Source: Haloarcula laminariae
Lineage (GTDB): Archaea > Halobacteriota > Halobacteria > Halobacteriales > Haloarculaceae
Length of the DNA stretch: 64,000 bases
Assembly (NCBI RefSeq): GCF_025457605.1
Contig: NZ_JAMZFY010000001.1
Coordinates: 372,001-436,000, forward strand
Direction: 5' to 3'
The notes beneath the pieces were generated by a model. The model ran no database searches and was not told the origin of the DNA. It saw only the letters and a program-made list of their open reading frames with translations. Both the position numbers and the translations under genes were made by a program. This document shows, piece after piece, positions 1-9,206 of the stretch; within the stretch, counting starts at the first letter, position 1; each line of letters starts with the position of its first letter.

Positions 1-1
1 A

Positions 2-439
2 GAGATCGTCCAGAACCCCGACCTGAAACTGGCCGCCGTCGCCTTCGCGCTGGTGTGGCAGTTCAGCGGCTACGCGATGGTCGTCTATCTGGCGGGGCTG
101 CGCGCCATCCCCGACAGCCACTTCGAGGCCGCCCGCGTCGACGGGGCCTCGACGGTGCGGATGTACTGGCGGGTCATCATCCCCCAGCTCCGCACCGCGA
201 CCGTCAGCGCGCTCGTCGTGTTGACGGTGTTCGCGCTGAAGGCCTTCGACTTCCTCTACTCGATGTACGGCTACCAGCCCGGCCCCTCGGCGGACATCCT
301 GGCGACGCGGATGGTCCGTGAGGCCTACAGCAACGGGAACTGGGCGTACGGCTCGGCTATCGCCGTCGTCCTCTTCCTGATGGCGCTGGCCATCGTCTCG
401 CCGTACATCTACTCCCAGTACAAGCGAGGTGCGCTATGA
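2..439 (+). CDS. Sugar ABC transporter permease, MalF/UgpA type (3' part only)
   Basis: The gene enters the window already open, and only the last 145 codons are present. The translated part has several hydrophobic helices and a clear EAA loop (EAARVDGAST followed about ten residues later by IIPQL), the segment through which permeases of this family contact the cytoplasmic ATPase. Its stop overlaps the start of the next permease in an ATGA, so the two are translationally coupled. With the following permease and ATPase it forms a carbohydrate importer; the substrate-binding protein is probably upstream of the window. The internal Met at 53 is not the start, because the frame is open and homologous-looking back to base 2. 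Confidence 0.9.
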   Translation, partial: EIVQNPDLKLAAVAFALVWQFSGYAMVVYLAGLRAIPDSHFEAARVDGASTVRMYWRVIIPQLRTATVSALVVLTVFALKAFDFLYSMYGYQPGPSADILATRMVREAYSNGNWAYGSAIAVVLFLMALAIVSPYIYSQYKRGAL

Positions 440-1362
440 GCTTCGGCACCTCGACCGATGAGGAGTCAGAGATAGACACCGGCTACCCGCTTCGCCGTAT
501 CGCCCTGTATATCACGCTCGTGGCGATGGCGGTGTTCTACCTCATCCCCATCGAGACCGGGGTCGTGACCTCCTTCACGAACCCGGCGTCGTACACGGGA
601 CAGTACCCCTACCTCCCGCCGCTGGAGCCGCTCCTCTCCGGGACCGGGGAGTTCTCGCTACAGTCCTGGACCAGCGCGTTCGACCTGCTCGGTCAGGGTC
701 TGGTCAACAGCGTCATCCTCGTCGTCCCGGCGACCATCCTCTCGGGGCTGCTCGGGAGCATGGCGGCCTACGGGCTGACGACGGTGAGCTGGCGCGGCCA
801 GATCGCCGTCTACATCACCTTCGTCGCGGGCATCTTCATCCCCTACCAGGCGGTGCTGGTGCCCCTGACGCAGTTCTGGTACAACGTCGTCCCGCTACGG
901 ACGGCGTTCCAGCCTGTCACCGTGTTGCCGTTCGTCCAGGGCTACCACTGGAAACTGGTCGCGCTCATCGTCACGCACACGGCCTACGGGCTCCCCATCT
1001 GTACGCTGCTGTTCCGCGCGCACTACAAGAAACTCTCCGACGAGATGATAGAGGCCGCCCGGCTGGACGGGGCCTCCATCTACCGCATCTACCGGCGCAT
1101 CATCCTCCCGCTGTCGGTGCCGATGTTCGCGGTGGTGTTCATCTACCAGTTCACGCAGATATGGAACGACCTCCTCTTTGCGCTGACTATCGTCCAGTTC
1201 GGCGACGCCTCCGTCGTCACGCAGGACCTGGTCGGACTCGGCGTCTCGCAGTCGGGGACGAACTTCCCGCTCCGGATGGCCGGAGCCCTCGTCGCCGCGC
1301 TCCCGACGCTGCTGGTCTACGTCCTGTTCGGCGAGAAGTTCGCCAAGGGGGTCGCAGCGTGA
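436..1362 (+). CDS. Sugar ABC transporter permease, MalG/UgpE type
   Basis: A 308-residue inner-membrane permease, the second half of the heterodimeric channel. It has an N-terminal cytoplasmic tail of about 25 residues, a first membrane helix near residues 27-45, a long extracytoplasmic stretch, and then further helices. The EAA loop EAARLDGASIYRIYRR with ILPLS matches the CUT1 sugar-importer family. The start codon overlaps the previous stop by 4 bases. An ATPase gene follows 86 bases later. Substrate cannot be read from the sequence; glucose, maltose/trehalose or glycerol-3-phosphate are all possible for this family, and the downstream TrmB gene favours a sugar. Confidence 0.93.
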   Translation: MSFGTSTDEESEIDTGYPLRRIALYITLVAMAVFYLIPIETGVVTSFTNPASYTGQYPYLPPLEPLLSGTGEFSLQSWTSAFDLLGQGLVNSVILVVPATILSGLLGSMAAYGLTTVSWRGQIAVYITFVAGIFIPYQAVLVPLTQFWYNVVPLRTAFQPVTVLPFVQGYHWKLVALIVTHTAYGLPICTLLFRAHYKKLSDEMIEAARLDGASIYRIYRRIILPLSVPMFAVVFIYQFTQIWNDLLFALTIVQFGDASVVTQDLVGLGVSQSGTNFPLRMAGALVAALPTLLVYVLFGEKFAKGVAA

Positions 1363-1448
1363 CTGTCCGCCGTTCGCACGCGACCGAGACCGTCGGACGG
1401 TCACGACGCCACAGCCACCGGTCTGAACCAACCACATAGCACACAACA

Positions 1449-2597
1449 ATGGCAGAACTAACACTCGACAACGTAACGAAGGTCTTCACCGAGGACGACG
1501 GTAACGAGATCGTCGCGGTCGACGACGTGAGCATCGACATCGAAGACGGGGAGTTCCTCGTGCTGGTCGGCCCGTCGGGCTGTGGAAAGTCCACGACGCT
1601 GCGGATGATCGCCGGCCTCGAAACGATTACCTCGGGCGAGATATCGCTCGGCGGCCGACGGATGAACGAGAAACCGCCCGCTGAGCGGGACATCGCGATG
1701 GTGTTCCAGTCCTACGCGCTGTACCCCCACATGACAGTGCGGGAGAACATGAGCTTCGGGCTGGAGGAGTCGACCGACATGGCCGACGACGAGATATCGG
1801 CGACCGTCGGGGACACGGCCGACATGATGGGTATCGGCGACCTGCTGGACCGAAAGCCCGCCGACCTCTCGGGCGGCCAGCAACAGCGCGTCGCGCTGGG
1901 GCGGGCCATCGTCCGGGACCCCGAAGCGTTCCTCATGGACGAACCGCTCAGTAACTTGGACGCGAAGCTCCGGGCGACCATGCGGACCGAGCTCCAGCGC
2001 CTGCAGGACGAACTCGGCGTCACGACGGTCTATGTCACCCACGACCAGACCGAGGCGATGACGATGGGCGACCGCATCGCCATCCTCGACGACGGCGTCC
2101 TCCAGCAGGTCGGGACGCCGCTGGAGTGTTACCACGCCCCGAACAACCAGTTCGTCGCCGGCTTCATCGGCGACCCGTCGATGAACTTCTTCGAGATGGA
2201 CGTTCGGGACGGCACCCTCGTCTCCGACCACTTCGAGTACGGCCTCACGCCCGAGCAGCGCGACGCAGTCGGTGGCGCCGACCGCGTCACGCTCGGCGTC
2301 CGGCCGGAGGACATCGAACTCGACGTCGAGGGCAGCGGGACCCACGCCTACGACGTGTTCGTCGACGTGGTCGAACCCCGCGGCGACGAGAACACGACCC
2401 ACCTCACCTTCGACCGGGACGTCGACGAGCCCGACACCTTCACCGCGACCATCAGCGGCCTGCGCCACATCCGGGCCGGCGAATCCGTGGTGGCGACGCT
2501 CCCGCCCGAGTCGGTTCACCTGTTCGACGCCGAGACCGGGGCGGCGCTGCACAACCGCTCGCTGGAGACCACCGAGGTCACCGAACAGCTCACCTGA
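1449..2597 (+). CDS. Sugar ABC transporter ATP-binding protein, MalK/UgpC type
   Basis: A 382-residue ATPase that would power the two upstream permeases. Walker A is GPSGCGKST at residues 41-49, the signature motif is LSGGQQQR, Walker B is FLMDEPLSNLDAKLR, and the switch histidine lies in THDQ. The C-terminal 140 residues form the TOBE/regulatory domain typical of MalK-like proteins. The length is normal for the family. It is followed 86 bases later by a TrmB regulator, the usual arrangement of archaeal sugar-import operons. Haloarchaeal glucose importers are named tsg, but orthology to a particular one cannot be decided here. Confidence 0.95.
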   Translation: MAELTLDNVTKVFTEDDGNEIVAVDDVSIDIEDGEFLVLVGPSGCGKSTTLRMIAGLETITSGEISLGGRRMNEKPPAERDIAMVFQSYALYPHMTVRENMSFGLEESTDMADDEISATVGDTADMMGIGDLLDRKPADLSGGQQQRVALGRAIVRDPEAFLMDEPLSNLDAKLRATMRTELQRLQDELGVTTVYVTHDQTEAMTMGDRIAILDDGVLQQVGTPLECYHAPNNQFVAGFIGDPSMNFFEMDVRDGTLVSDHFEYGLTPEQRDAVGGADRVTLGVRPEDIELDVEGSGTHAYDVFVDVVEPRGDENTTHLTFDRDVDEPDTFTATISGLRHIRAGESVVATLPPESVHLFDAETGAALHNRSLETTEVTEQLT

Positions 2598-2683
2598 TTC
2601 GCCGTGGCACCGCTATTCACCGTCCGATATCGCCCGCCGACGCGGACCGCGGGACCACAACCGGCCAGCCGAAACGGGCTCCG

Positions 2684-3748
2684 ATGACACGGGACCGGCT
2701 CCGCGAGAACCTGCGGCTGCTCGGCCTCTCGGCCAAGGAGATAGCCGTCTATCTCACCATCCTCGACCACGGGACGGTGACGGTCAGCCGCGTCGTCGAC
2801 GAGTCCGACGTCTCACAGCGGCACGTCTACCAGATGTGCGAACAGCTCGACGAGCGCGGGCTGGTCGTGCTCAACGACCACGTCAGGCCCTCGGTGGTCC
2901 GGGCCCAGCGGGCCGACAGCGCCGTCAGCAGCATCGACGCCCGCCTCGCCGAACTCGAAGCGGACATCGAGAGCGAGCTCGCCGACCAGGACGTCGCTGA
3001 CCTCGAAGTCGAACTGATAAAGTCCGGCCAGACGCTCGCCAAGCGCTGGCGCCGCGATATCGACGCGGCCGAGGCGGAGGTGTTCATCTGTCTGCCCGCC
3101 GCGGTGTTCGACCGGTTCACCGACGCGCTGGCCGACGCTCTCGACCGAGGCGCCGCCGTCTACGTCCTCGTGACCGACCCGGGCCTCGACGCGTTCGACA
3201 CGGCCGCGCTCGAGGAGTGTGCGACGCTCGCGCGCACGTGGGCGTACGAACCGCAACCGCTGCTCACCGTGGACCGCGAACGGATGGCGCTGGACGACCC
3301 GGGCTTTCTCGTCGGCGGCGGCGACGGCAGCGCCATCTCGCTCACCCGGTCGGCCGTCACCGGGAACCTCTTCAGCACGTATCTCGGCAACTTCTGGCGG
3401 CTCGCTACGGAGGTGTACCGCTGTGACCGCGACCCGCTCCCCCAGTCGTATCCGACGCTTCGCAACGCGCTCGTGCAGGCGACCCTGTACGAGCGCGCCG
3501 GCGTCGACCTGACCGCGACTATCACTGCCAGGGACATGACGACCGGCGAAATCGTCGAACTGGCGTCGGTCCCGATTCTCGAGGTCCGACAGGGGCTGAT
3601 GGACCCGTTCAGCAACGAGTTCCCCATCGAGAACAGCGTCCACGTCGGACACGACGGCGAGGTGGTCACCGTCGGCGGCGTCAGCGCCGTTATCGAGGAC
3701 TACGAGGCGATGGATATCCGGCTCGAACGAGCCCCTCAAAGCGAGTAA
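2684..3748 (+). CDS. TrmB family sugar-sensing transcriptional regulator
   Basis: 354 residues. The first 75 or so form a winged helix (LGLSAKEIAVYLTILDHG, then VTVSRVVDESDVSQRHVYQMCEQL). Residues 115-350 match the TrmB sugar-binding half, ending in the beta-rich module seen in this family. The open frame extends upstream to 2126 inside the ATPase gene, but that extension is arginine-rich shadow sequence. The Met at 2684 starts exactly at the winged helix and lies 86 bases after the ATPase stop. By context it probably regulates the sugar importer just upstream. The effector is unknown. Confidence 0.9.
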   Translation: MTRDRLRENLRLLGLSAKEIAVYLTILDHGTVTVSRVVDESDVSQRHVYQMCEQLDERGLVVLNDHVRPSVVRAQRADSAVSSIDARLAELEADIESELADQDVADLEVELIKSGQTLAKRWRRDIDAAEAEVFICLPAAVFDRFTDALADALDRGAAVYVLVTDPGLDAFDTAALEECATLARTWAYEPQPLLTVDRERMALDDPGFLVGGGDGSAISLTRSAVTGNLFSTYLGNFWRLATEVYRCDRDPLPQSYPTLRNALVQATLYERAGVDLTATITARDMTTGEIVELASVPILEVRQGLMDPFSNEFPIENSVHVGHDGEVVTVGGVSAVIEDYEAMDIRLERAPQSE

Positions 3749-3757
3749 AACTCGGAC

Positions 3758-4150
3758 CTACCCGTCACGGCCGAGCGGTTCGCGCTCCAGCCGCTCCGCG
3801 ACTGTGCGACCCAGTGTCGCCAGCTCCGACTCGGCTCCCTCGATGTCGGCCCCGCTTCCCAGCGCCTCGCGGGCGTCGTCCGAGAGCGTCGGCACGTGGT
3901 AGTCGACCCCGTCGCCGCCCGGCCCCACGTAGAAGTCGAACTGCTCGATGAGCCCGTGCCGGACCAGCAGGTCGAACTCGCTCTCGGCCAGGTCGGTCTC
4001 CGACGCCCACTCCTCAAACCCCTCGGCCCACGCGCCGTCGGCCAGCGCAGCCTCGATGTCGTCCCGGTGATAATCCTCGTCGGCGTCGTTGTCACGTGAC
4101 TCGTCGTCGGTGAGCTCGGGCCGGTCGGGCGTCTGAACGTCGATTGCCAT
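3758..4150 (-). CDS. Conserved haloarchaeal protein of unknown function
   Basis: 130 residues, very acidic and soluble, with no membrane segment. The first 30 residues are a disordered acidic tail (TDDESRDNDADEDYHRDD). The rest is predicted mixed helix, with motifs such as EFDLLVRHGLIEQFDFYVGPGG. Codon use and acidity match neighbouring genes, and an AT-rich element (TATAAT in minus orientation) sits just before the start, so it is real and probably has its own promoter. It converges with the TrmB gene, leaving only 9 bases between stops. I do not recognise the family. Confidence 0.7.
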   Translation of the reverse strand: MAIDVQTPDRPELTDDESRDNDADEDYHRDDIEAALADGAWAEGFEEWASETDLAESEFDLLVRHGLIEQFDFYVGPGGDGVDYHVPTLSDDAREALGSGADIEGAESELATLGRTVAERLEREPLGRDG

Positions 4151-4195
4151 GCCCGATATTATAGCCCAGATGACAAATATGTCGGGGGCGCCTCG

Positions 4196-4789
4196 CTACA
4201 GTCGGGCGAACGCGAACTCCGTGGCACTGCCCAGCGGGTCGTCGGCCGTCTCGGTCCGTATCTCGTCGAAGCCGGCGGCGGCTAACTGGTCGAGCGTGGC
4301 CCGCCGGCCGGGCGAGGAAAAGAACATCGAGCCGCCCATCCACCCCCGGCGGACGGTCTCGAAGTCGCCGCTCGGAAGCGTCAGCAGGGCGACCCCGCCC
4401 GGCCGGAGCACGCGGGCGAACTCGCGGTACACGTCGGGGTGGCGCGCCCGGGGAACGTGGAAGACGGCGTGGTAGGCGGTGATGCCGTCGACGCTGCTGT
4501 CGGCCACGGGCAGGGCGGTCATATCGCCCTGGACCAGCCGTGCGTCGGGCACCGTCTCGGCCGCGAGTTCCAGCCCCCGCCGGGAGAAATCCAGCCCGAC
4601 GGCGCCGGCCGGGAGGTTCGCCAGCGTCCGCGCCCCGTCGCCACAGCCCACGTCCAGCACGGTGGGCGAGTCGGGAAGCGTTGCGAGCAGGTCGTCGACC
4701 AGGTCGGCATCGGAGCCGTCGGGGTTCCTGCGTGCGGCGTAGGTCTCGGCCACCTCGTCCCAGGCGCGCCGCACGTCGTTTCTGTCCAT
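4196..4789 (-). CDS. Class I SAM-dependent methyltransferase
   Basis: 197 residues with the SAM-binding motif I VLDVGCGDGAR near residues 44-54, motif II around GLDFSRRGLELA, and the motif IV/post region VLRPGGVALLTLPSG, typical of the Methyltransf_11 fold. The N-terminal AWDEVAETYAARR is the common opening of small-molecule or tRNA methyltransferases of this class. The substrate is not evident. It is shorter than most family members because the C-terminal cap is minimal. It is probably monocistronic: a 45-base gap separates it from the next minus-strand gene, and 40 bases from the upstream one. Confidence 0.85.
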   Translation of the reverse strand: MDRNDVRRAWDEVAETYAARRNPDGSDADLVDDLLATLPDSPTVLDVGCGDGARTLANLPAGAVGLDFSRRGLELAAETVPDARLVQGDMTALPVADSSVDGITAYHAVFHVPRARHPDVYREFARVLRPGGVALLTLPSGDFETVRRGWMGGSMFFSSPGRRATLDQLAAAGFDEIRTETADDPLGSATEFAFARL

Positions 4790-4829
4790 ACCCGCCGTAG
4801 GGCTGCTCTCGGTATCAGTGCTGGCCCGC

Positions 4830-5336
4830 TTATTCCAGCACCGACCGGGGTCGTTTCAGGTAGAAGTCCTGGTCGACGGCCCGCTGGTACACCTCGACCA
4901 GCGTCTCGACGCTCCTCTCGTCGGGCGCAAACCCGATGTGCGGGGCGACGTGGTAGGCCTTGCAGCTCGTCAGGAAGAAATACAGCGTCCGGAAGTGGGC
5001 CGGCGTCACGTCGACGACGCCCAGCGAGTCGTCGCCGAGGGCCTCCGAGAAATCCGAGAGCATGTCGGCGATATCGTCGTGCAGTCGCTCGTCGGGTCGC
5101 TCCAGGGTCGTCCCGAACGTCTGCTCCAGGAACTCGCTGGTCGCCCGCACGAACGGGTTCGAACTGGCCCCGGTCGGGTCGACGGCCGCGAACGTCTCGT
5201 AGAGGTCGAGCAGCGCCGTCAGTTCCGCGGCGGTCACCGCGACCGGACGCACGGGGTCGCCCTGTGGCAGCGCGTAGTCGGGAAAGGAGTAGGAGCTGGG
5301 GTCCGGCACCTCTCCGAAGATGCTGTCGAGGCTCAT
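4830..5336 (-). CDS. Conserved protein of unknown function
   Basis: 168 residues, soluble, mostly predicted helix, acidic. A Pro/Tyr-rich start (DPSSYSFPDYALPQGDP) precedes helical segments such as ELTALLDLYETFAAV and HFRTLYFFLTSCKAYHVAPHIGF. There is no recognisable catalytic motif. Codon bias is normal for the window. It lies on the minus strand 40 bases before the methyltransferase and could share its transcript. I cannot assign a family. Confidence 0.65.
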   Translation of the reverse strand: MSLDSIFGEVPDPSSYSFPDYALPQGDPVRPVAVTAAELTALLDLYETFAAVDPTGASSNPFVRATSEFLEQTFGTTLERPDERLHDDIADMLSDFSEALGDDSLGVVDVTPAHFRTLYFFLTSCKAYHVAPHIGFAPDERSVETLVEVYQRAVDQDFYLKRPRSVLE

Positions 5337-5514
5337 GCCGGTGCTTCGGCCCGGCGCAGTCTAACTGTTGGGGGAAAACAGCCGTGACAGCTGTGATAGC
5401 ACAGGGACGGCCGTCAGAAGCGCCGTGTCGCCGACCGGTACACGCGCCACGTCTCGCGATTGTCCCATAGCGGACTGTCCGCCGTCACGGACGACAAACT
5501 GCCGCCGCGGCGAC

Positions 5515-6756
5515 CTACCGCTCGTCGATAGCCGCCAGTAGCTCCATCCCGTAGACGATACGGAGGACGGTGCTGGCCTCGCCGGCCGTGTACACCAGCC
5601 CGTCCCGGTCGGTCACGTGGTCCAGCACGGCCTCGGAGGCGTGTTCCGGGGCCGCGGCGATACCGCAGTCGGTCTCGGCGAGCCACTCCATCACCCGCAG
5701 GTCGCTCTTGGAGTCGCCCATCGCCAGGGCGAAGGGGTCCTCGATACCGAGCACGTCCAACGCCTCGCGCACGCCCGTGGGCTTGTCTAGTTCGAGGCTG
5801 ACGAGTTCGGCGGCGTCGCCCTCGTAGTACCCCACGTCGAGGCGTTCCAGGGTAGCCGTGAACGGCTCGGGCGCCCCGTCGAGGTCGCCGTCGCGGGCCA
5901 CGTCGCCCTCGTCGAGGACCCGTGCTATCTCCGGGTCGTTCGCGAAGTAGGTCCGCGCGAGCAGCGCGGGGTCGGTCACGTCCGCGTCGACCGCGTCGGC
6001 CAGTGCCTCGCCGACGAGCCCACAGAAGTAGCGGATGGCCTCGTCGATGACCGCGACGGCGGCCTCGCTGCCCACCTCGGCGTTGGGCTTGAGGGTGACG
6101 TTGAACTCGTTGCCCTGCAGGTGACAGCCCCGACGGACCCGGTCGGGGGCGTCGGAGAGGACCCGCCCGCGCACGTCGTCGAACGTCTCGACGATGACCG
6201 GGTCGAGCCCCTCGTACAGCAGCCGTTTCGTGTCGGGGCCGTGGTCCGGCGTGAACACGGCGTTGCCCGTCTCGTAGACGATGCTCATCGAGCCCGACTC
6301 GACGATGTCGTTGCCAAGCCCCTGTATCATGAACCCCTTGACGTTCTCCAGGGTCTGGCCGGTACAGACGACGATAGGGACGCCGCGCTCGTGGAACTCC
6401 GTCAGCAGGTGCAGCGTCGAGCGCGGAATCTCGTTGTCGGTGTCGCCGGCCGACCGGAGCGTCTCGTCGACGTCCAGCACGAGGACGTTCACCGTCCGGC
6501 CGTACTTCGAGTACAGGTCCAGCGCGGTGAAGGCCTCATCACGGGACAGATGGGCGGCGAGCTCGGCGTAGGGTTCGGGGTACCGCTCGGCGATGGCCGA
6601 CTTCCGCTCGTCCAGTTCCCGCCGGGCGCTCTCCCACTGGCTCAGCCCGACGGTCGAGCGCAGCGGCGGGAAGAGGTCGACGACCTCCTGGTAGGCCCGC
6701 ACCGTCTCCGTGTCCACCGTCTCGTAGAGCTCGTAGAGGCGGTCGTACTGCTCCAT
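5515..6756 (-). CDS. HAD superfamily hydrolase (Cof-like phosphatase)
   Basis: 413 residues. HAD motif I is DVDETL at residues 95-100, motif II is VVCTGQT, motif III is the lysine region ELDKPTGVREAL, and motif IV is MGDSKSDLRVMEW. A cap domain of about 150 residues lies between motifs II and III, as in Cof/trehalose-phosphatase-like enzymes. The first 90 residues are a helical extension outside the HAD core. The expected reaction is hydrolysis of a phosphomonoester; the substrate is unknown. The start at 6756 is the only Met before the helical extension. Confidence 0.85.
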   Translation of the reverse strand: MEQYDRLYELYETVDTETVRAYQEVVDLFPPLRSTVGLSQWESARRELDERKSAIAERYPEPYAELAAHLSRDEAFTALDLYSKYGRTVNVLVLDVDETLRSAGDTDNEIPRSTLHLLTEFHERGVPIVVCTGQTLENVKGFMIQGLGNDIVESGSMSIVYETGNAVFTPDHGPDTKRLLYEGLDPVIVETFDDVRGRVLSDAPDRVRRGCHLQGNEFNVTLKPNAEVGSEAAVAVIDEAIRYFCGLVGEALADAVDADVTDPALLARTYFANDPEIARVLDEGDVARDGDLDGAPEPFTATLERLDVGYYEGDAAELVSLELDKPTGVREALDVLGIEDPFALAMGDSKSDLRVMEWLAETDCGIAAAPEHASEAVLDHVTDRDGLVYTAGEASTVLRIVYGMELLAAIDER

Positions 6757-6822
6757 CGGTACTGGCCCGCTCGCTGCGCGCGTACTTGATACCTGCGGGG
6801 TGACACGCTGGTCGATATATCG

Positions 6823-6978
6823 CTATTCCCCGCCGTCGGTCAACACCGACATCTCATCGCCGTCCTCGTTGAGGAACTCCGGCAGTTCCTCGTCGTCGAG
6901 CGCTTCCTCGGCTTCGTCCGCCCGCTCCATCGTCCAGTCGGGCATTTCCTCGGGGATGTCGCCTCTGTGGTGACACAT
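6823..6978 (-). CDS. Small acidic protein, 51 residues (unlisted short ORF)
   Basis: An ATG at 6978 opens a 51-codon frame ending in TAG at 6823. It begins MCHHRGDIPEEMPDW and continues as a highly acidic chain (ADEAEEALDDEELPEF) with third-position G/C bias and an amino-acid make-up like other haloarchaeal proteins. The Cys-His-His start could bind a metal. It fills the otherwise empty gap between the HAD gene and mutL, divergent from mutL. It is supported only by coding character and the lack of any competing feature; function unknown. Confidence 0.55.
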   Translation of the reverse strand: MCHHRGDIPEEMPDWTMERADEAEEALDDEELPEFLNEDGDEMSVLTDGGE

Positions 6979-7085
6979 GTGGGCTCACCGGTCGTCCCTA
7001 TGGGCTCTACTATGTTAATTATTGACACTACTGGCTCCCCCTGGGACAGTCTCAAGTCGACCGACCCGTTACCGGGGACAAGAGC

Positions 7086-9206
7086 ATGGGGGAGACGCCA
7101 GAAGACATCCGGCAACTCGACGAGCGGACCGTCGAGCGCATCGCCGCCGGCGAGGTCGTCGAGCGGCCGGCCTCGGTGGTGAAAGAGCTGGTCGAGAACG
7201 CCGTCGACGCCGACGCCGACCGGGTCACGGTGAGCGTCGCGGACGGCGGCCGCGCGGGGATTCGTGTCACCGACGACGGCGTCGGCATGGCCCGCGACGC
7301 CGTCGAGCGCGCCGTCGAGCAACACACGACCTCCAAAATCCGGGACATCGAGGACCTGGAGGGCGGCGTCGGGACGCTCGGCTTCCGCGGGGAGGCGCTG
7401 CACGCCATCGGCGCGGTGTCCAGAATGACCATCACTACGCGCCCGCGAGAGGGCTCAGCGGGCACCGAACTCGTCGTCGAAGGCGGCGAGGTCACGTCGG
7501 CCGGCCCGGCGGGCTGTCCCGAAGGGACGAGCATCGAAATCGAGGACCTGTTCTACAACGTCCCCGCCCGCCGGAAGTACCTCAAGCAGGCCGCGACGGA
7601 GTTCGCCCACGTCAACACCATCGTCACGAGCTACGCGCTGGCCAACCCCGACGTGGCCGTCACCCTCGAACACGACGGCCGCGAGACGTTCGCCACGACC
7701 GGGCAGGGCGACCTCCGGGAGACGGTGATGTCGGTGTACGGCCGCGAGGTGGCCGAATCAATGATAGCGGTCGACGGCAAGGACCTCCCCGATGGCCCGC
7801 TCTCCGGCGTCACCGGGCTGGTCTCCCACCCCGAGACGACCCGCGCCGGCCGGGAGTATCTCTCGACGTACGTCAACGGCCGCTACGTCCGCGCGAAGAC
7901 CGCCCACGACGCCGTCGTCGACGCCTACGGCACCCAGATAGCGCCGGACCGCTACCCCTTCGCCGTCCTCTTTCTCGACGTTCCCGCAGGTGACGTCGAC
8001 GTCAACGTCCACCCTCGGAAGATGGAGGTCCGTTTCGTCGACGACGAGGGCGTCCGCAAGCAGGTTCGGACCGCTGTCGAAGATGCACTGTTGGAGGAGG
8101 GACTGCTCCGCTCGACGGCACCGCGGGGCCGCTCCCAGCCCGAACAGACCGAGATTACCCCCGAGCGGTCGGGAAGCGACTCGCCGACGGACGACTCGGC
8201 GCCGACCAGCCACAGGGATGAACGGGAAGCGTCGGCGGGGGAGCCGTCGACCGAGTCCCCGTCGGGGGACCGCCCCACGAAATCCACGGGGACCGACTCG
8301 ACCCCCGACACCGCCGTTTCGGGTCGAACCGCCGACGAGCCGCCCACGGAGACGAGCGCCGACAGTCGGCCCGCGTCGGACGCGGCCGCCGACGAGCCGG
8401 CCCGGTCGGTGACCGACGGCACGGACGGGACAGTCGAGCCGGCACAGAGCGGCGCCACGGACGGAACAGCCGAGCCGGCACAAAGCGGCGCTACGGACGG
8501 CACACCCGAGTCGACACCGACCGACCCCGACCGGAAGTTCTCGGGCGGCCACGACCAGGCACATCTGGGCGACGCGCCCGAGACGGCCCACGACACGCTG
8601 CCGTCGATGCGGATACTCGGGCAGCTCCACGACACCTACGTCGTCGCGGAGACCGACGATGGACTCGTGCTTATCGACCAGCACGCCGCCGACGAGCGGG
8701 TCAACTACGAACGGCTCAAGCGGCAGTTCGCCGGCGAGACGACGACACAGGCCCTGGCCGAGCCGGTCGAACTCGAACTCACCGCCCGCGAGGCCGCCGT
8801 CTTCGACGAGCGAAGCGACGCCTTGGCGAGTCTGGGCTTTCACACCGCCCGGACCGGCGAGCGCATCGTCGAGGTGCGCACGCTGCCCGGCGTCATCGCC
8901 GACGCCGCCGGCCCCGACATCGTCCGCGACGTGCTGAGCGCCTTCGTCGGCGGGGAGAGCGAGGCCGCGACCACCGTCGAGGCGGCCGCCGACGAACTGC
9001 TGGGCGACCTGGCCTGTTACCCGTCGGTCACGGGCAACACCTCGCTGACGGAGGGGTCGGTGCGGGACCTGCTCGCGGCGCTGGACGACTGCGACAACCC
9101 CTACGCCTGTCCCCACGGCCGGCCGACGGTCATCGAGGTCGACTTCAACGAACTGGAGGACCGCTTCGAACGGGACTATCCGGGGCACGCCGGCCGTCGG
9201 CAGTGA
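7086..9206 (+). CDS. mutL: DNA mismatch repair protein MutL
   Basis: 706 residues. The N-terminal GHKL ATPase has RIAAGEVVERPASVVKELVENAVDA, VTDDGVGM and GTLGFRGEAL. The transducer domain includes FLDVPAGDVDVNVHPRK. The C-terminal dimerisation/nuclease domain carries DQHAADERVNYE, which fits the DQHA-x2-E-x4-E endonuclease motif of MutL proteins from organisms without MutH, plus the downstream CPHGRPT element. Between the halves is a long acidic Ser/Thr/Pro linker (about residues 340-490) with 12-residue tandem repeats. No mutS is adjacent. The 3' end of the gene is duplicated downstream as a short non-coding repeat. Confidence 0.97.
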   Translation: MGETPEDIRQLDERTVERIAAGEVVERPASVVKELVENAVDADADRVTVSVADGGRAGIRVTDDGVGMARDAVERAVEQHTTSKIRDIEDLEGGVGTLGFRGEALHAIGAVSRMTITTRPREGSAGTELVVEGGEVTSAGPAGCPEGTSIEIEDLFYNVPARRKYLKQAATEFAHVNTIVTSYALANPDVAVTLEHDGRETFATTGQGDLRETVMSVYGREVAESMIAVDGKDLPDGPLSGVTGLVSHPETTRAGREYLSTYVNGRYVRAKTAHDAVVDAYGTQIAPDRYPFAVLFLDVPAGDVDVNVHPRKMEVRFVDDEGVRKQVRTAVEDALLEEGLLRSTAPRGRSQPEQTEITPERSGSDSPTDDSAPTSHRDEREASAGEPSTESPSGDRPTKSTGTDSTPDTAVSGRTADEPPTETSADSRPASDAAADEPARSVTDGTDGTVEPAQSGATDGTAEPAQSGATDGTPESTPTDPDRKFSGGHDQAHLGDAPETAHDTLPSMRILGQLHDTYVVAETDDGLVLIDQHAADERVNYERLKRQFAGETTTQALAEPVELELTAREAAVFDERSDALASLGFHTARTGERIVEVRTLPGVIADAAGPDIVRDVLSAFVGGESEAATTVEAAADELLGDLACYPSVTGNTSLTEGSVRDLLAALDDCDNPYACPHGRPTVIEVDFNELEDRFERDYPGHAGRRQ
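8421..8507 (+). repeat. 36-bp in-frame tandem repeat in the MutL linker
   Basis: Two nearly identical 36-base units (8421-8456 and 8457-8492) plus a decayed third encode TDGTVEPAQSGA, TDGTAEPAQSGA and TDGTPESTPT. They lie in the flexible linker between the ATPase and nuclease domains, so length change here should be tolerated. The units differ at only a few positions, mostly third bases or Val/Ala. Confidence 0.8.

Noticed and set aside
2126-2683. N-terminal extension of the first TrmB gene into the ABC ATPase gene
   Set aside because: The extension is Arg-rich and out of frame with the ATPase; the winged helix begins at the Met at 2684.
5337-5514. Possible short gene between the 168-residue protein and the HAD hydrolase
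   Set aside because: Frames here are Arg-rich with no plausible start or acidic composition; nothing supported.
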